A DNA stretch of 12,780 bases from Cellvibrionaceae bacterium. Its GTDB lineage: Bacteria > Pseudomonadota > Gammaproteobacteria > Pseudomonadales > Cellvibrionaceae. Both the position numbers and the translations under genes were made by a program. Position 1 is the first letter of the stretch, and every line of letters starts with the position of its first letter. Under the pieces are notes generated by a model that saw nothing but the letters and a program-made list of their open reading frames with translations, searched no databases and was not told where the DNA came from. Positions 6,301 to 12,780 of the stretch are shown here, in pieces. The DNA is taken from NCBI GenBank assembly GCA_025800435.1, contig JAOXRV010000038.1, forward strand, positions 1-12,780. Reading direction: 5' to 3'.

Positions 6301-7000
6301 TTACAGCAATTTCTTCCGAACCAGTATCTGAACTAACCGGTTCTAAGGTAACACTGCCGCCAACTTCGGTGCTTACACCTTCGGCGACCTCGGCAGTGAC
6401 GTTAGCATTAACATTGGTGGTTACACCGTCATCTGGCTCAACCGTAACATCGCCGCCACCACTAACCGTAACGCCCTCGGCCACCTCAGCGGTGACATTG
6501 CCATTTACATTGGTGGTGACGCCACCGTCTGGGTCAACCGTGACATCGCCGCCACCGCTAACCGTAACGCCCTCGGCCACCTCAGCGGTGACATTGCCGT
6601 TAACATTGGTGGTGACGCCACCATCGGGATCGACGGTAACGCCGCCGTTAATTTCGGTAGTTACCCCAGGGGCTATTTCAGCATTGACACCACCATTGAT
6701 CTCGGTGGTAACGCCACCGTCTGGGTCTACCGTTACCGCGCCACCCACATTAGTGGTAACCCCTTCGGCAACTTCAACTTCCACATTGGCGTTTGCATTT
6801 GTGGTAACACCACCATCTGGATCGACAGCGACACCGCCACCGATAACGGTGGTAACACCATCGCCTTCTAGGGTGGTTTCACCGCTCACTTCGGTGCCGA
6901 TACCAGCGCCGGGAACTAAAAAAGAGGTCGCACTAATATCGCCCCCTTGGTTGCCGGTATCGCTATTTGCAGCGCCACCATTATTTGGAAAAAAAACCAT
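3365..7000 (-). CDS. Giant repeat surface/matrix protein with solenoid arrays, Ig-like domains and calcium-binding C-terminus
   Basis: About 1211 residues, very acidic, with no cysteine and no signal peptide or membrane anchor. Approximate order: Gly/Asn-rich N-terminus (1-30); first array of 16-residue V-T-x-x-x-D-G-G-V-T-T repeats (31-219); three BapA/SiiE-type Ig-like domains (257-619), each with an STIDDS- or GATIAEL-like start and ending near AGNES or SEHSE; Ala/Glu linker (620-643); second array (644-925); Gly/Ala stretch (935-967); and a calcium-binding module (977-1170) with loops such as DLDGDG, DINGDG, DSNADG and DGNSDG, ending in LGTDGELPLP. ATG at 7000 is chosen over GTG at 7015 because GGAG lies nine bases before it. 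The Ig block and C-terminal module are paralogous to those of the upstream giant gene. The likely role is a type I secreted adhesin or biofilm matrix protein; no transporter or RTX nonapeptide repeat is visible, so this is inference. Confidence 0.85.
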   Translation of the reverse strand: MVFFPNNGGAANSDTGNQGGDISATSFLVPGAGIGTEVSGETTLEGDGVTTVIGGGVAVDPDGGVTTNANANVEVEVAEGVTTNVGGAVTVDPDGGVTTEINGGVNAEIAPGVTTEINGGVTVDPDGGVTTNVNGNVTAEVAEGVTVSGGGDVTVDPDGGVTTNVNGNVTAEVAEGVTVSGGGDVTVEPDDGVTTNVNANVTAEVAEGVSTEVGGSVTLEPVSSDTGSEEIAVISMPEEGPEVETIAEGVEPQPINAVIGDSSPQNGGQIMTNAGDSVVSFAGIDDVWQGSAGQNNAAAIVDGSTIDDSVILFTGAINLDELANGSKLVLSVQDNNGGNPNRIGVEVDQATGQWREHIDVFASNRDYTVTALLVDAAGNESSHGDLNFSVSTHKANSVSIHRVEDRLANEHGAVEAVPLGGATRDANFSVVGSGPEQGTVRIYNSDPRAGGVQIGTAESIGGIWEFSPPADSPMAAGEYNLWADIEPQDGSEFGDLTGPYDFTLHPPAEDGEAAFAATTQMDGAEQVLASGATIAELRPSFGGTVAPQAIVRVYATDDSGEQTLLGAVRADAVGVWQLQASLPTTAAGETANYSVTMTQTELGGSQESEHSEAIDFAVDGDALAAAEAQAAAEAAAQAPAEQADVSTEIDTSVTVDPEGGVTTEVDTTVTVEDGDVTTEINNGISVDPDGGVTTETGGSVTVEGDGVTTEVGGNVTVDPDGGVTTNVNGNVEAEIADGVTAEGGVDVTVDPEGGVTTEVSGGVTVEGDGVTTEVGGSVTVDPDGGVTTEVNGNVTAEVADGVTVSGGGGVTVDPDGGVTTNVNGNVTAEVADGVTVSGGGGVTVDPDGGVTTNVNGNVTAEVAEGVTVNGGADVTVDPDGGVTTEINGGVMTEVAPGVTTDVDVAVTIDDEGEVTTDVDVGLDIEGTGGIGGGIGLPFAATAGAQNNQGAALAGAAAGAAAVAAAGQGDQGGKPFSLFTPLVLDLDGDGTETLSVQAGVRFDIDADGSVDSSGWVAADDGLLVRDINGDGQINNGAELFGGATLMADGSRASDGFAALAGLDSNADGVIDSNDGQFDELQVWRDGNSDGQVQDGELLLLAEADVLSINLDAVASAEPSNGNIIGLQSDYERTDGSQGAVDDVWFAYQPGDAAVQAADLLDLGTDGELPLPATSAVATAASALAPVDLAQLDSAALAWEPQLELVYQEGLQV
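3491..4066 (-). other. C-terminal EF-hand-like calcium-binding module of the repeat protein
   Basis: The module runs from TPLVLDLDGDGTETLS to GELPLP. It contains five DxDxDG-type or similar loops, the GWVAADDGLLVRD and GAELFGG motifs, and ELQVWRDGNSDGQ. The same order of motifs occurs at 7434-8027 in the neighbouring giant gene, so it is a shared terminal module. Modules of this kind are common near the C-termini of large type I secreted proteins. Confidence 0.8.
4226..5071 (-). repeat. Coding repeat array 2 (about 17 half-units of 15-16 codons)
   Basis: In-frame repeats of the form VTVDPDGGVTTEVNGN, followed by a second type of half-unit such as VTAEVADGVTVSGGGG. Most pairs make a 32-residue (96-bp) unit. 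A shorter 15-residue variant with one residue removed before the turn (VTVE-GDGVTTEVGG) occurs three times, so some units are 31 residues. The last repeats degenerate into DVDVGLDIEG. Because every unit is a multiple of three, long artefactual open frames appear on the opposite strand. Confidence 0.9.
5141..6175 (-). other. Three Ig-like domains shared with the neighbouring giant protein
   Basis: The three domains begin around FAGIDDVWQG, SVSIHRVEDR and AATTQMDGAE. They correspond in order to three consecutive domains encoded at 9105-10238, which contain FVGYDDVLSV, DVSVHRVEDN and TFVGTSTVDD. Shared details include STIDDSVILF, VSxHRVED, VGSGPE and a final NYSVTMTQTELGG / DYSITITQTDLAG block. 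Confidence 0.8.
6344..6910 (-). repeat. Coding repeat array 1 (32-codon units near the N-terminus)
   Basis: About five 32-residue units plus partial ones, each built from two 16-residue halves. Two adjacent units (DNA 6449-6544 and 6545-6640) are identical as protein but differ at nine of 96 bases, every change being synonymous. The same protein unit also appears, almost unchanged, in the second array. Confidence 0.9.
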
Positions 7001-7009
7001 AGCTTTCGT

Positions 7010-7013
7010 CTCC
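7010..7013 (-). promoter_or_regulatory. Ribosome binding site of the repeat-protein gene
   Basis: GGAG on the minus strand lies nine bases before the ATG at 6998-7000. A possible GTG start at 7013-7015 overlaps this SD and has none of its own, so the ATG is used. Confidence 0.75.
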
Positions 7014-7030
7014 ACGAATCATTTAAAGAG

Positions 7031-7191
7031 TTTAGTTACCTTAATTATTCGATCGCTTTCCAACGAGCCCGGTATTATTTGCTCTGTATCTACAACACCA
7101 CTTCCCTGTCACTGTAGCTGGTACTCCAACACCCACGGCATCCGCTATAAATCTATGGGGCCCCATCATTTCTACAGAATTTTAGTTACCT
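7031..7191. repeat. 11-bp direct repeat pair in the leader of the repeat-protein gene
   Basis: TTTAGTTACCT occurs at 7031-7041 and again at 7181-7191, exactly 150 bp apart, within the 289-bp gap between the two giant genes. On the coding strand it reads AGGTAACTAAA. The downstream copy ends about 30 bases before the start codon. A 12-bp palindrome, ATGGGGCCCCAT, lies between them at 7155-7166. No convincing sigma70 promoter was found in this gap. Confidence 0.5.
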
Positions 7192-7261
7192 CCCTTTATT
7201 TACTGCGGTTTAGATAAACACTCACTCCTTGAGCCAAAATTACTAAAAAGAAATTTACGAC

Positions 7262-7287
7262 AAAAAAAAGCCCCGTTTTACCGGGGC
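7262..7287 (-). terminator. Strong intrinsic terminator of the upstream giant gene
   Basis: On the minus strand, GCCCCG and CGGGGC form a perfect 6-bp stem with a six-base loop, followed directly by eight T residues. It begins 17 bases after the stop codon at 7305, so the two giant genes are separate transcription units unless there is read-through. Confidence 0.93.
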
Positions 7288-7304
7288 CTTGTGTGCATTA
7301 GCGA

Positions 7305-10300
7305 TTAACTGTGGTCGTCGACTAGGCAGACCATTTCGAGCTTGAGCTGCTCGACCTCGGCCATGGCCGCATCCACCTGGGCCACATCCACTGCGGCGTT
7401 GCCATCACTGCTGAGCAATTCGACTGAACCGCCCTCTGGTAGCGGCAGCTCGGCGTCGTTCTCGGCGGCCAGGTCGAGTATATCGCTGGCATCCAGCTCA
7501 CCCGCTTCGGCTCCTGGCTCATAGGCAAACCAGACATCATCAGCACTTAAACTGCTGCCATCACTGCGCTCGTAGCTGGATTGCAGGCCAATAATATTGC
7601 CATTGTCCTGCTCATCCGAAACTTCTGCAGTGAGGCTAATGCTGGTCACATCGGCCTGCTCCATGGTCAGCAACTCGCCCTCTTGTACGCGGCCATCGCT
7701 ATTGCCATCGCGCCACACTTGCAGCTCGCCGAACTGCTCGTCATCGGCATCGACAACACCGTCTCGGTTAGAGTCAAGCTCAGCCAGGGCGGCAAAGCCA
7801 TCCTCGGCGGTGCCGCCATCGGCGCTACGAGTAGCCGCACCGAACAGCTCAGAGCCGTCATCAATCTGACCATCGCCGTCGATATCGCGCACCAGTAGGC
7901 CATCGTCAGCGCCAACCCAAGCTGTGCGATCAAGCTTGCCATCCGCATCGATATCAAAGTCGACACCACTCTGCAGAGAGAGCGTCTCCGTACCATCGCC
8001 GTCCAGATCCAGCACCAGCGGTGTAATCAAGTTATCGGGGTTAACGCCGGCAACGGCCAGGTCATTTACTTCGACCGGATCGGCCCCGTCGTTGTAATTG
8101 ACCACAACGCTGTAGCTCGCACTGTCCTCGGCCTCGTAGGCCAACTCGACCGCCAGCTCGCCACCACTGCTTAAGGTAAACGCTTCAGAGGCGACCACTT
8201 CGCCGGCGGCGTTTTGAATTTCCACCGTGCCAGTTTGCTGACTCTCTTGCTCAGCCACAGCCATCGCCAGCGTGGTAGTAAGCACATAGGTCTGAGCGGC
8301 CAAGGCATTAAAGCCCTGATTATCGTCCAGCAGATTATCAGACTTGCCATAGACAGGCGCCTTCACATCGACAGTTAGCGCCTGCTCATGGCTGCTGCCA
8401 TCAGACAACTGCACCAGCACCATCAACTCATGACTGCCTTCGTCTTCGGCCACCGCTTCACGGCTTAGGGTTACCATGCCGGTATCAGCATCGATGCTAA
8501 ACAGCTCATTGCTGTCCGCACTTAAGCTGTAGTTGGCGCTAACACCTTCTTCCATACCGGTGGCTTCGATATCAACACCGGTGCGCTCCCCAGCCTCGGC
8601 GCCGATATAGACAGAGTTCTCGTTTTCGTCCGAATCGGCCAGGGAGACATCGACTACATCGGGGGCTTGCTTTTCGGCAGCTTGCTTGGTGCCAGCACCC
8701 TGTTGCTCGGCGGCTTGCTCTGTATTGGCATCACCAGCTGTGGGGGTGACGCCGAAGTCGAAGGCAGCATTAAGCTTAAAGCTAACAGGCTCGCTGCGCT
8801 CGCTCTCTTCATTACTGCCTTGTGCGGTTGTGGTGAACCTCAGGCTGTAGTTAACATCAACCCCAATCTCACCGTCCAGGCGGACATTGTTCATTTCCCA
8901 ACTTCCACTGGCATCGGCAGTCGCCTCGCCCAACAGGCCCTCTGCACCGGTATCATCATTGGTGTAGTAAACCTTAACCGTAACATTGGGCGCCACCTTG
9001 CCGCTTAAAATTGGGCTCGGATCATCAGTGGTGCCCCCAGTGCCTATCACGCCAACTAAATCGCCAAGATTGTCAGTCACCACGAGAGTATTAGTCTCTG
9101 CGGGCAGCTCCACCGTAAAATCAAGCGATGGGCTGTGGCCACTTTCTTCATTGCCGGCCAAATCTGTTTGCGTAATCGTAATACTGTAATCTACAGCAAC
9201 CCCGGGCTGAGATTCAGGCAGTGATGCGGTGTAGCGCCACTGGCCCAGGCGATCGGCCTCTGTCGAACCCAGCAGTATCTGCTCACCGGTATTTTGATCC
9301 GTGTAATAAACATTGACTGTCGCTCTGGGCTCAACATCTCCACTAAACGTCGGTGTCAGATCCGAAATCGTTGAGCCGGCAATGATCTGCAGCTCACCAT
9401 CATCTACTGTACTGGTGCCAACAAAGGTGGTGGGTGCTTCCGCAGCGGTAGTATCCAAGATGATTTGGAACGGCCCTGTCATATCGTATTCTTTACCATC
9501 AGCAGAGATCGCGTCAGCCCAGATTTGATAGGTTCCATCCTCTATGCCTGAGTCTTCTGGCATGGTGTAAGACCAGACGCCATTGGATTCAACAGTGCCG
9601 ATAATATCCAGTTTTGATGGACGATAATTGCCGTTTTCATCTTGCACCAACTCAGAACCTTCGGCGGCGACATACAAACGAACTCTAGCGTCTTCTGGCC
9701 CCGAACCAACGATCGTAAAGGTCTTGTCATTGGTTACACTTTCAGGCGCTGCCTCAAACGAGGGCTCCTCGCCGAGTGGAGCTTGAAAGTTTTTAACAAG
9801 TTCGATACCGCCACCGGGATTGCGGTAATTATCCTCTACGCGATGCACACTAACATCGTCAGCTTTAGAGGTATCCACCTTAAACCCTAAGTCTTTTGGT
9901 GCCGACTCGTTGCCAGCCAGATCAACAACCGTAGCGCTAACCGTATAGGTTCTATTGGTTGCAAAGTCGGCGATATAGTGGCTCCACTCGCCTGTATTGG
10001 GGTCGACATCAACCGGGCCATACGGGGTCTTCTCCGCAGTGCCTTCATACTCCAAGTAGAGCATTACTTGAGAGCCTTTAGCCGCCTCTTCTAGATTGAC
10101 TGTACCTGCAAACAAAATAACCGAGTCATCAATGGTGCTACCATCGACAATTTCTTCGACCTCTTCCTGGATAGGATCGCGCACCGACAGCACATCGTCG
10201 TAACCCACAAACGTGAGCAGTGCATCTGGCACCGCCGTATCCACATTCAAGTTAAATTCGTTACTTAGAGGGGTCTCGCTGCCGTCATTTCTAACTCTGG

Positions 10301-12780
10301 TTGCCGTAAAGACATAATCGCCATCGGCCAGAGCATTCGTCAGCTGAATGCTCCAAACGCCGTTTTGATCGGCCACCACATCACCAATGGCAACGCCGTC
10401 CTGGTAAACCCTAACCGTACCACCCGCATTACCTTGGGTACCGTGTACAGAGGGCAAGGTATCATTGGTACTGCCACCATCGCCGACTTGCCCAGTAACG
10501 GGGTCAACATCATCGCGAACAAAGGTAATTAAGGGTTTATCGTCTGCATTCAGGTCAACTTCTACGTTATAGGGACCAACCACCGAACTAACCGCACCGG
10601 TAGAAGGCCTTGTGGACTGAGCGTAGAAATCATGCTCCCCTTCAGCCAAATCCCCAGTCGGGGTCAACTGCCAAGTGCCATCTGCAGCCACTACTGCAGT
10701 ACCGAGCAGAGTACCGCCATTCGCTGGGTTTCCATCCCAAACCGATATGACATTGCCTACGCCACGCGGGTTGCCATCATTGTCCACTCCGCCACCGGTT
10801 CCTTCAATGGTGGGCTTAGTATCATCAATAATCCCCCCGTTTGGAACAATCAAATTAATGGTGGGCAGCTCATCATCGATTACATTGTCGATGGTTGGAT
10901 CGTAGGGAACGCCATTTACTAAGGTAAATGTTAACTCGTCGCTACGCTCAGAGACATTACCGGCAACATCAATTAGGCGTGCAGATGCTGTGTAGGTTCC
11001 ATCGACCAAAGCGGGTGTAATATTTTCAATCTCCCAGCTACCATTAGCGTTAATGGTTGTTCTACCGCCCCAGACTTCAATGACCTCACCATTCTGATTG
11101 GTCGTTTCCAAAGTCACCAGGACTTCTGCCCCTGGCTTGGCTTCAGCGGGATCGACATCGCCCTTAAAGGTGGGGCGGTCATCATCGATCGTACTATTGT
11201 CGATAATAATACCAGTAACTGGGCCCACATCGTCATAGCCTTCAAAGTTATCGGGGGCATCGGGCGCAGTAAGATCTACGTTTACGGTAAAATCATCCGT
11301 CACTGTGTTGCCAGCAACATCCGTCAATGATGCCCTAAAGGTAACCTCGCCTTCTGTCAGCTTGTTATCATCCGTCAACTGTAGACTCCACTCTCCCCGC
11401 GGATTAACAACAGCCGTTCCAATTTCAGTTGTCGCCCCTGTATCCGGGTCGACAACACTGATAGTAACCACTCGGTTTTCCGGGGGAACGGTCCTGGAAA
11501 TATTACTGGTTCCGTGGATAAGTGGCTTATCATCATTGGTAATGCCACCATCAAGGATATATTCCAGCACGGGGTCATTGGGCGCCTGGACATCATCAAC
11601 CAAATGAACGATATCGATATTAATAGCTCCAGTATCGACGGTAAAACTCAGCTCATCACTGATGGGGCCTGGCCCATTACCCGCTTCGTCGATTAAGCGA
11701 ATCTGGAAATTGTGCTCGCCGTCACGCAGGGTATCGGGGAAGTACTCCCAGTTACCGTCAGCATCGACATCGACGGTTGCCACCGCTTCACCATCGATAA
11801 TGACAACCACCTTACCATTTGGCTCGTTGACCTTACCGTACAAACGCGGATCCGCATCATCGGTAATCTCACCTTCACTGATCTCACCGGTCACTGCACC
11901 CACATCATCATCGGCTCGCAAAGTACCGTTTAATAGATCGGGCTTATCTGGCCCAGTCGCATCGATTTCAATCTCGTAGAGATTACTCAACGCACTTTCC
12001 ATTCCGGTGATGGAGGTGGCGGTGGCGTAAAAATCGTAGTCGCCATCGGCTAGCGGATTCCCCGGGGTGAATGACCAACTGCCATCGGCAGCGACTGTGG
12101 TCTCGCCGAGCTTAACACCGCCATTGGCTGGGTCGCCGCTGTAGACGGTCAATGCCGTACCGGCAACAGCCGTACCTTCAATGGTTGGGGTGTTATCGTT
12201 GGTCAGGCCGCCGTTGGGGATATCCTCATCGGCACCGCCCGCTTCGAAGGGTACATCGTCGACCACATTGGTAATTACCGGTGCGGCTGGGGTACTGGCA
12301 TCCAAGGTGAATGTCAGTGGGTCACCGGCCGGCGACTGGTTGCCAGCGGCATCGACCACGATGGCATTAGCCGTGTAGGTACCGTCACCCAACTCGGGGC
12401 TAACATCGATAGACCAGGTGGCTGGGTCACCGGCATTGGCGCCGGCAACCAGGGACACATCAGCACTGAACACTTCGTTGTTATTGTTGTCGACCAGGCT
12501 AACCCGGACGATCGAACCAACAGTTTGTTCACTGCCTACTACGGTGCCGCGCAAGGTGGGCTGGGTATCATCGATGGTGCTGTTATTAACGATCACACCC
12601 GTCACAGGGCCGACATCGTCGAAGCCTTCAAAGGTCAGCACCTGATCCGGCGCCACGGTATCGATGGTAAAGGTTAAGCCATCGGTGGGGGGCGAGATAT
12701 TACCGGCCGCATCGATTACCTCGGCCACCGCCGTGTAGGTGTCGTCCGCCAGGGCTGGCTCGATATCGGGCAGCGCCCAG
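7305..12780 (-). CDS. Giant Ig-like repeat adhesin, 5' end outside the window
   Basis: The frame stays open to the window edge, so this is the C-terminal 1824 residues of a larger protein; the GTG at 12728 is internal, not a start. A partial Ig-like domain is followed by eleven Ig-like domains of roughly 105-140 residues. Each has a variant of DDVGPVTG, then a TDDxxPTxxGT strand, a DGxW turn and a VxDxAGN or equivalent end, as in BapA/SiiE-type adhesins. After a Gln/Ala linker come a cadherin-like domain (8361-8663; FSIDADTGMVTLSR), a beta-rich domain with NALAAQTYVLTTTLAMA, and the calcium-binding module ending in ELPLP. The protein is acidic, with a single cysteine seven residues from the C-terminus. 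The likely role is a type I secreted adhesin or biofilm protein at the cell surface. The missing N-terminus would show whether a retention module is present. Confidence 0.9.
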   Translation of the reverse strand, partial: WALPDIEPALADDTYTAVAEVIDAAGNISPPTDGLTFTIDTVAPDQVLTFEGFDDVGPVTGVIVNNSTIDDTQPTLRGTVVGSEQTVGSIVRVSLVDNNNNEVFSADVSLVAGANAGDPATWSIDVSPELGDGTYTANAIVVDAAGNQSPAGDPLTFTLDASTPAAPVITNVVDDVPFEAGGADEDIPNGGLTNDNTPTIEGTAVAGTALTVYSGDPANGGVKLGETTVAADGSWSFTPGNPLADGDYDFYATATSITGMESALSNLYEIEIDATGPDKPDLLNGTLRADDDVGAVTGEISEGEITDDADPRLYGKVNEPNGKVVVIIDGEAVATVDVDADGNWEYFPDTLRDGEHNFQIRLIDEAGNGPGPISDELSFTVDTGAINIDIVHLVDDVQAPNDPVLEYILDGGITNDDKPLIHGTSNISRTVPPENRVVTISVVDPDTGATTEIGTAVVNPRGEWSLQLTDDNKLTEGEVTFRASLTDVAGNTVTDDFTVNVDLTAPDAPDNFEGYDDVGPVTGIIIDNSTIDDDRPTFKGDVDPAEAKPGAEVLVTLETTNQNGEVIEVWGGRTTINANGSWEIENITPALVDGTYTASARLIDVAGNVSERSDELTFTLVNGVPYDPTIDNVIDDELPTINLIVPNGGIIDDTKPTIEGTGGGVDNDGNPRGVGNVISVWDGNPANGGTLLGTAVVAADGTWQLTPTGDLAEGEHDFYAQSTRPSTGAVSSVVGPYNVEVDLNADDKPLITFVRDDVDPVTGQVGDGGSTNDTLPSVHGTQGNAGGTVRVYQDGVAIGDVVADQNGVWSIQLTNALADGDYVFTATRVRNDGSETPLSNEFNLNVDTAVPDALLTFVGYDDVLSVRDPIQEEVEEIVDGSTIDDSVILFAGTVNLEEAAKGSQVMLYLEYEGTAEKTPYGPVDVDPNTGEWSHYIADFATNRTYTVSATVVDLAGNESAPKDLGFKVDTSKADDVSVHRVEDNYRNPGGGIELVKNFQAPLGEEPSFEAAPESVTNDKTFTIVGSGPEDARVRLYVAAEGSELVQDENGNYRPSKLDIIGTVESNGVWSYTMPEDSGIEDGTYQIWADAISADGKEYDMTGPFQIILDTTAAEAPTTFVGTSTVDDGELQIIAGSTISDLTPTFSGDVEPRATVNVYYTDQNTGEQILLGSTEADRLGQWRYTASLPESQPGVAVDYSITITQTDLAGNEESGHSPSLDFTVELPAETNTLVVTDNLGDLVGVIGTGGTTDDPSPILSGKVAPNVTVKVYYTNDDTGAEGLLGEATADASGSWEMNNVRLDGEIGVDVNYSLRFTTTAQGSNEESERSEPVSFKLNAAFDFGVTPTAGDANTEQAAEQQGAGTKQAAEKQAPDVVDVSLADSDENENSVYIGAEAGERTGVDIEATGMEEGVSANYSLSADSNELFSIDADTGMVTLSREAVAEDEGSHELMVLVQLSDGSSHEQALTVDVKAPVYGKSDNLLDDNQGFNALAAQTYVLTTTLAMAVAEQESQQTGTVEIQNAAGEVVASEAFTLSSGGELAVELAYEAEDSASYSVVVNYNDGADPVEVNDLAVAGVNPDNLITPLVLDLDGDGTETLSLQSGVDFDIDADGKLDRTAWVGADDGLLVRDIDGDGQIDDGSELFGAATRSADGGTAEDGFAALAELDSNRDGVVDADDEQFGELQVWRDGNSDGRVQEGELLTMEQADVTSISLTAEVSDEQDNGNIIGLQSSYERSDGSSLSADDVWFAYEPGAEAGELDASDILDLAAENDAELPLPEGGSVELLSSDGNAAVDVAQVDAAMAEVEQLKLEMVCLVDDHS
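7434..8027 (-). other. C-terminal EF-hand-like calcium-binding module of the giant adhesin
   Basis: The module begins at TPLVLDLDGDGTETLS and ends at AELPLP, with loops DIDADG, DIDGDG, DSNRDG and DGNSDG and the motif AWVGADDGLLVRD. It is nearly collinear with the module at 3491-4066 in the neighbouring gene, including NGNIIGLQSSYERSDGS near its end. Confidence 0.8.
8361..8663 (-). other. Cadherin-like domain
   Basis: This roughly 100-residue segment contains NYSLSADSNELFSID, ADTGMVTLSREA, then EGSHELMVLVQLSDG, the strand pattern of cadherin-like repeats in bacterial surface proteins. It lies between the last Ig-like domain and the C-terminal modules, and is absent from the paralogue at 3365-7000. 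Confidence 0.65.

Noticed and set aside
7041..7169. A 42-codon minus-strand ORF (starting ATGATG) in the leader of the repeat-protein gene
   Set aside because: The nearest SD-like GGAGG is about 19 bases from the ATG, too far, and the product has no recognisable feature. It could be a leader ORF, but nothing supports it.
5973..7217. A 414-codon plus-strand open frame with Pro/Ser/Thr repeats
   Set aside because: Same cause: it mirrors the N-terminal array and Ig domains of the minus-strand gene and has no independent support.
7305..12728. GTG at 12728 as the start of the giant adhesin
   Set aside because: The frame continues upstream to the window edge with typical Ig-like domain sequence (an ADDTYTAVAEV strand), so this codon is internal.

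Overview
The window looks like chromosomal DNA of a marine-type gammaproteobacterium. The evidence is the style of LeuA, an OhrR/glutathione-peroxidase pair, and very acidic, cysteine-poor giant surface proteins; a Cellvibrionales- or Alteromonadales-like host is an inference. All five real genes read on the minus strand, so the biological order runs from the right end of the window to the left. No tRNA, rRNA, transposase or CRISPR array was seen.

Right to left: (i) 7305-12780 is the 3' part of a giant gene that continues past the window. It encodes tandem BapA/SiiE-type bacterial Ig-like domains, a cadherin-like domain and a C-terminal EF-hand-like calcium-binding module, and ends in a textbook intrinsic terminator. 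(ii) 3365-7000 encodes a shorter paralogue of about 1211 residues. It shares three Ig-like domains and the same C-terminal module, but carries two arrays of a 16-residue Val/Thr/Gly/Asp repeat (mostly paired into 32-residue, 96-bp units) that look like a beta-solenoid. It also has its own terminator. Neither the visible N-terminus nor the composition suggests Sec export; both resemble type I secreted adhesins or biofilm matrix proteins. (iii) 2303-3248 is a two-gene peroxide-defence operon, glutathione peroxidase then a one-Cys OhrR repressor, with a perfect OhrR-type operator inside the promoter. (iv) 413-1948 is leuA. It is preceded by a 354-bp upstream region holding a promoter candidate, a pair of TAGGAT dyads, a leucine-rich 28-residue leader peptide and four alternately pairing GCGGC/GCCGC segments, which together look like a leucine attenuator. 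(v) 1-412 has no gene, but holds two large inverted repeats (31-bp and 25-bp arms) whose loops each contain two mini-hairpins with related loops.

The metabolic and stress genes are conventional. The less ordinary content is the paired giant repeat proteins (a likely two-component surface or matrix system), the nested inverted-repeat elements downstream of leuA, and the layered regulatory region upstream of leuA.
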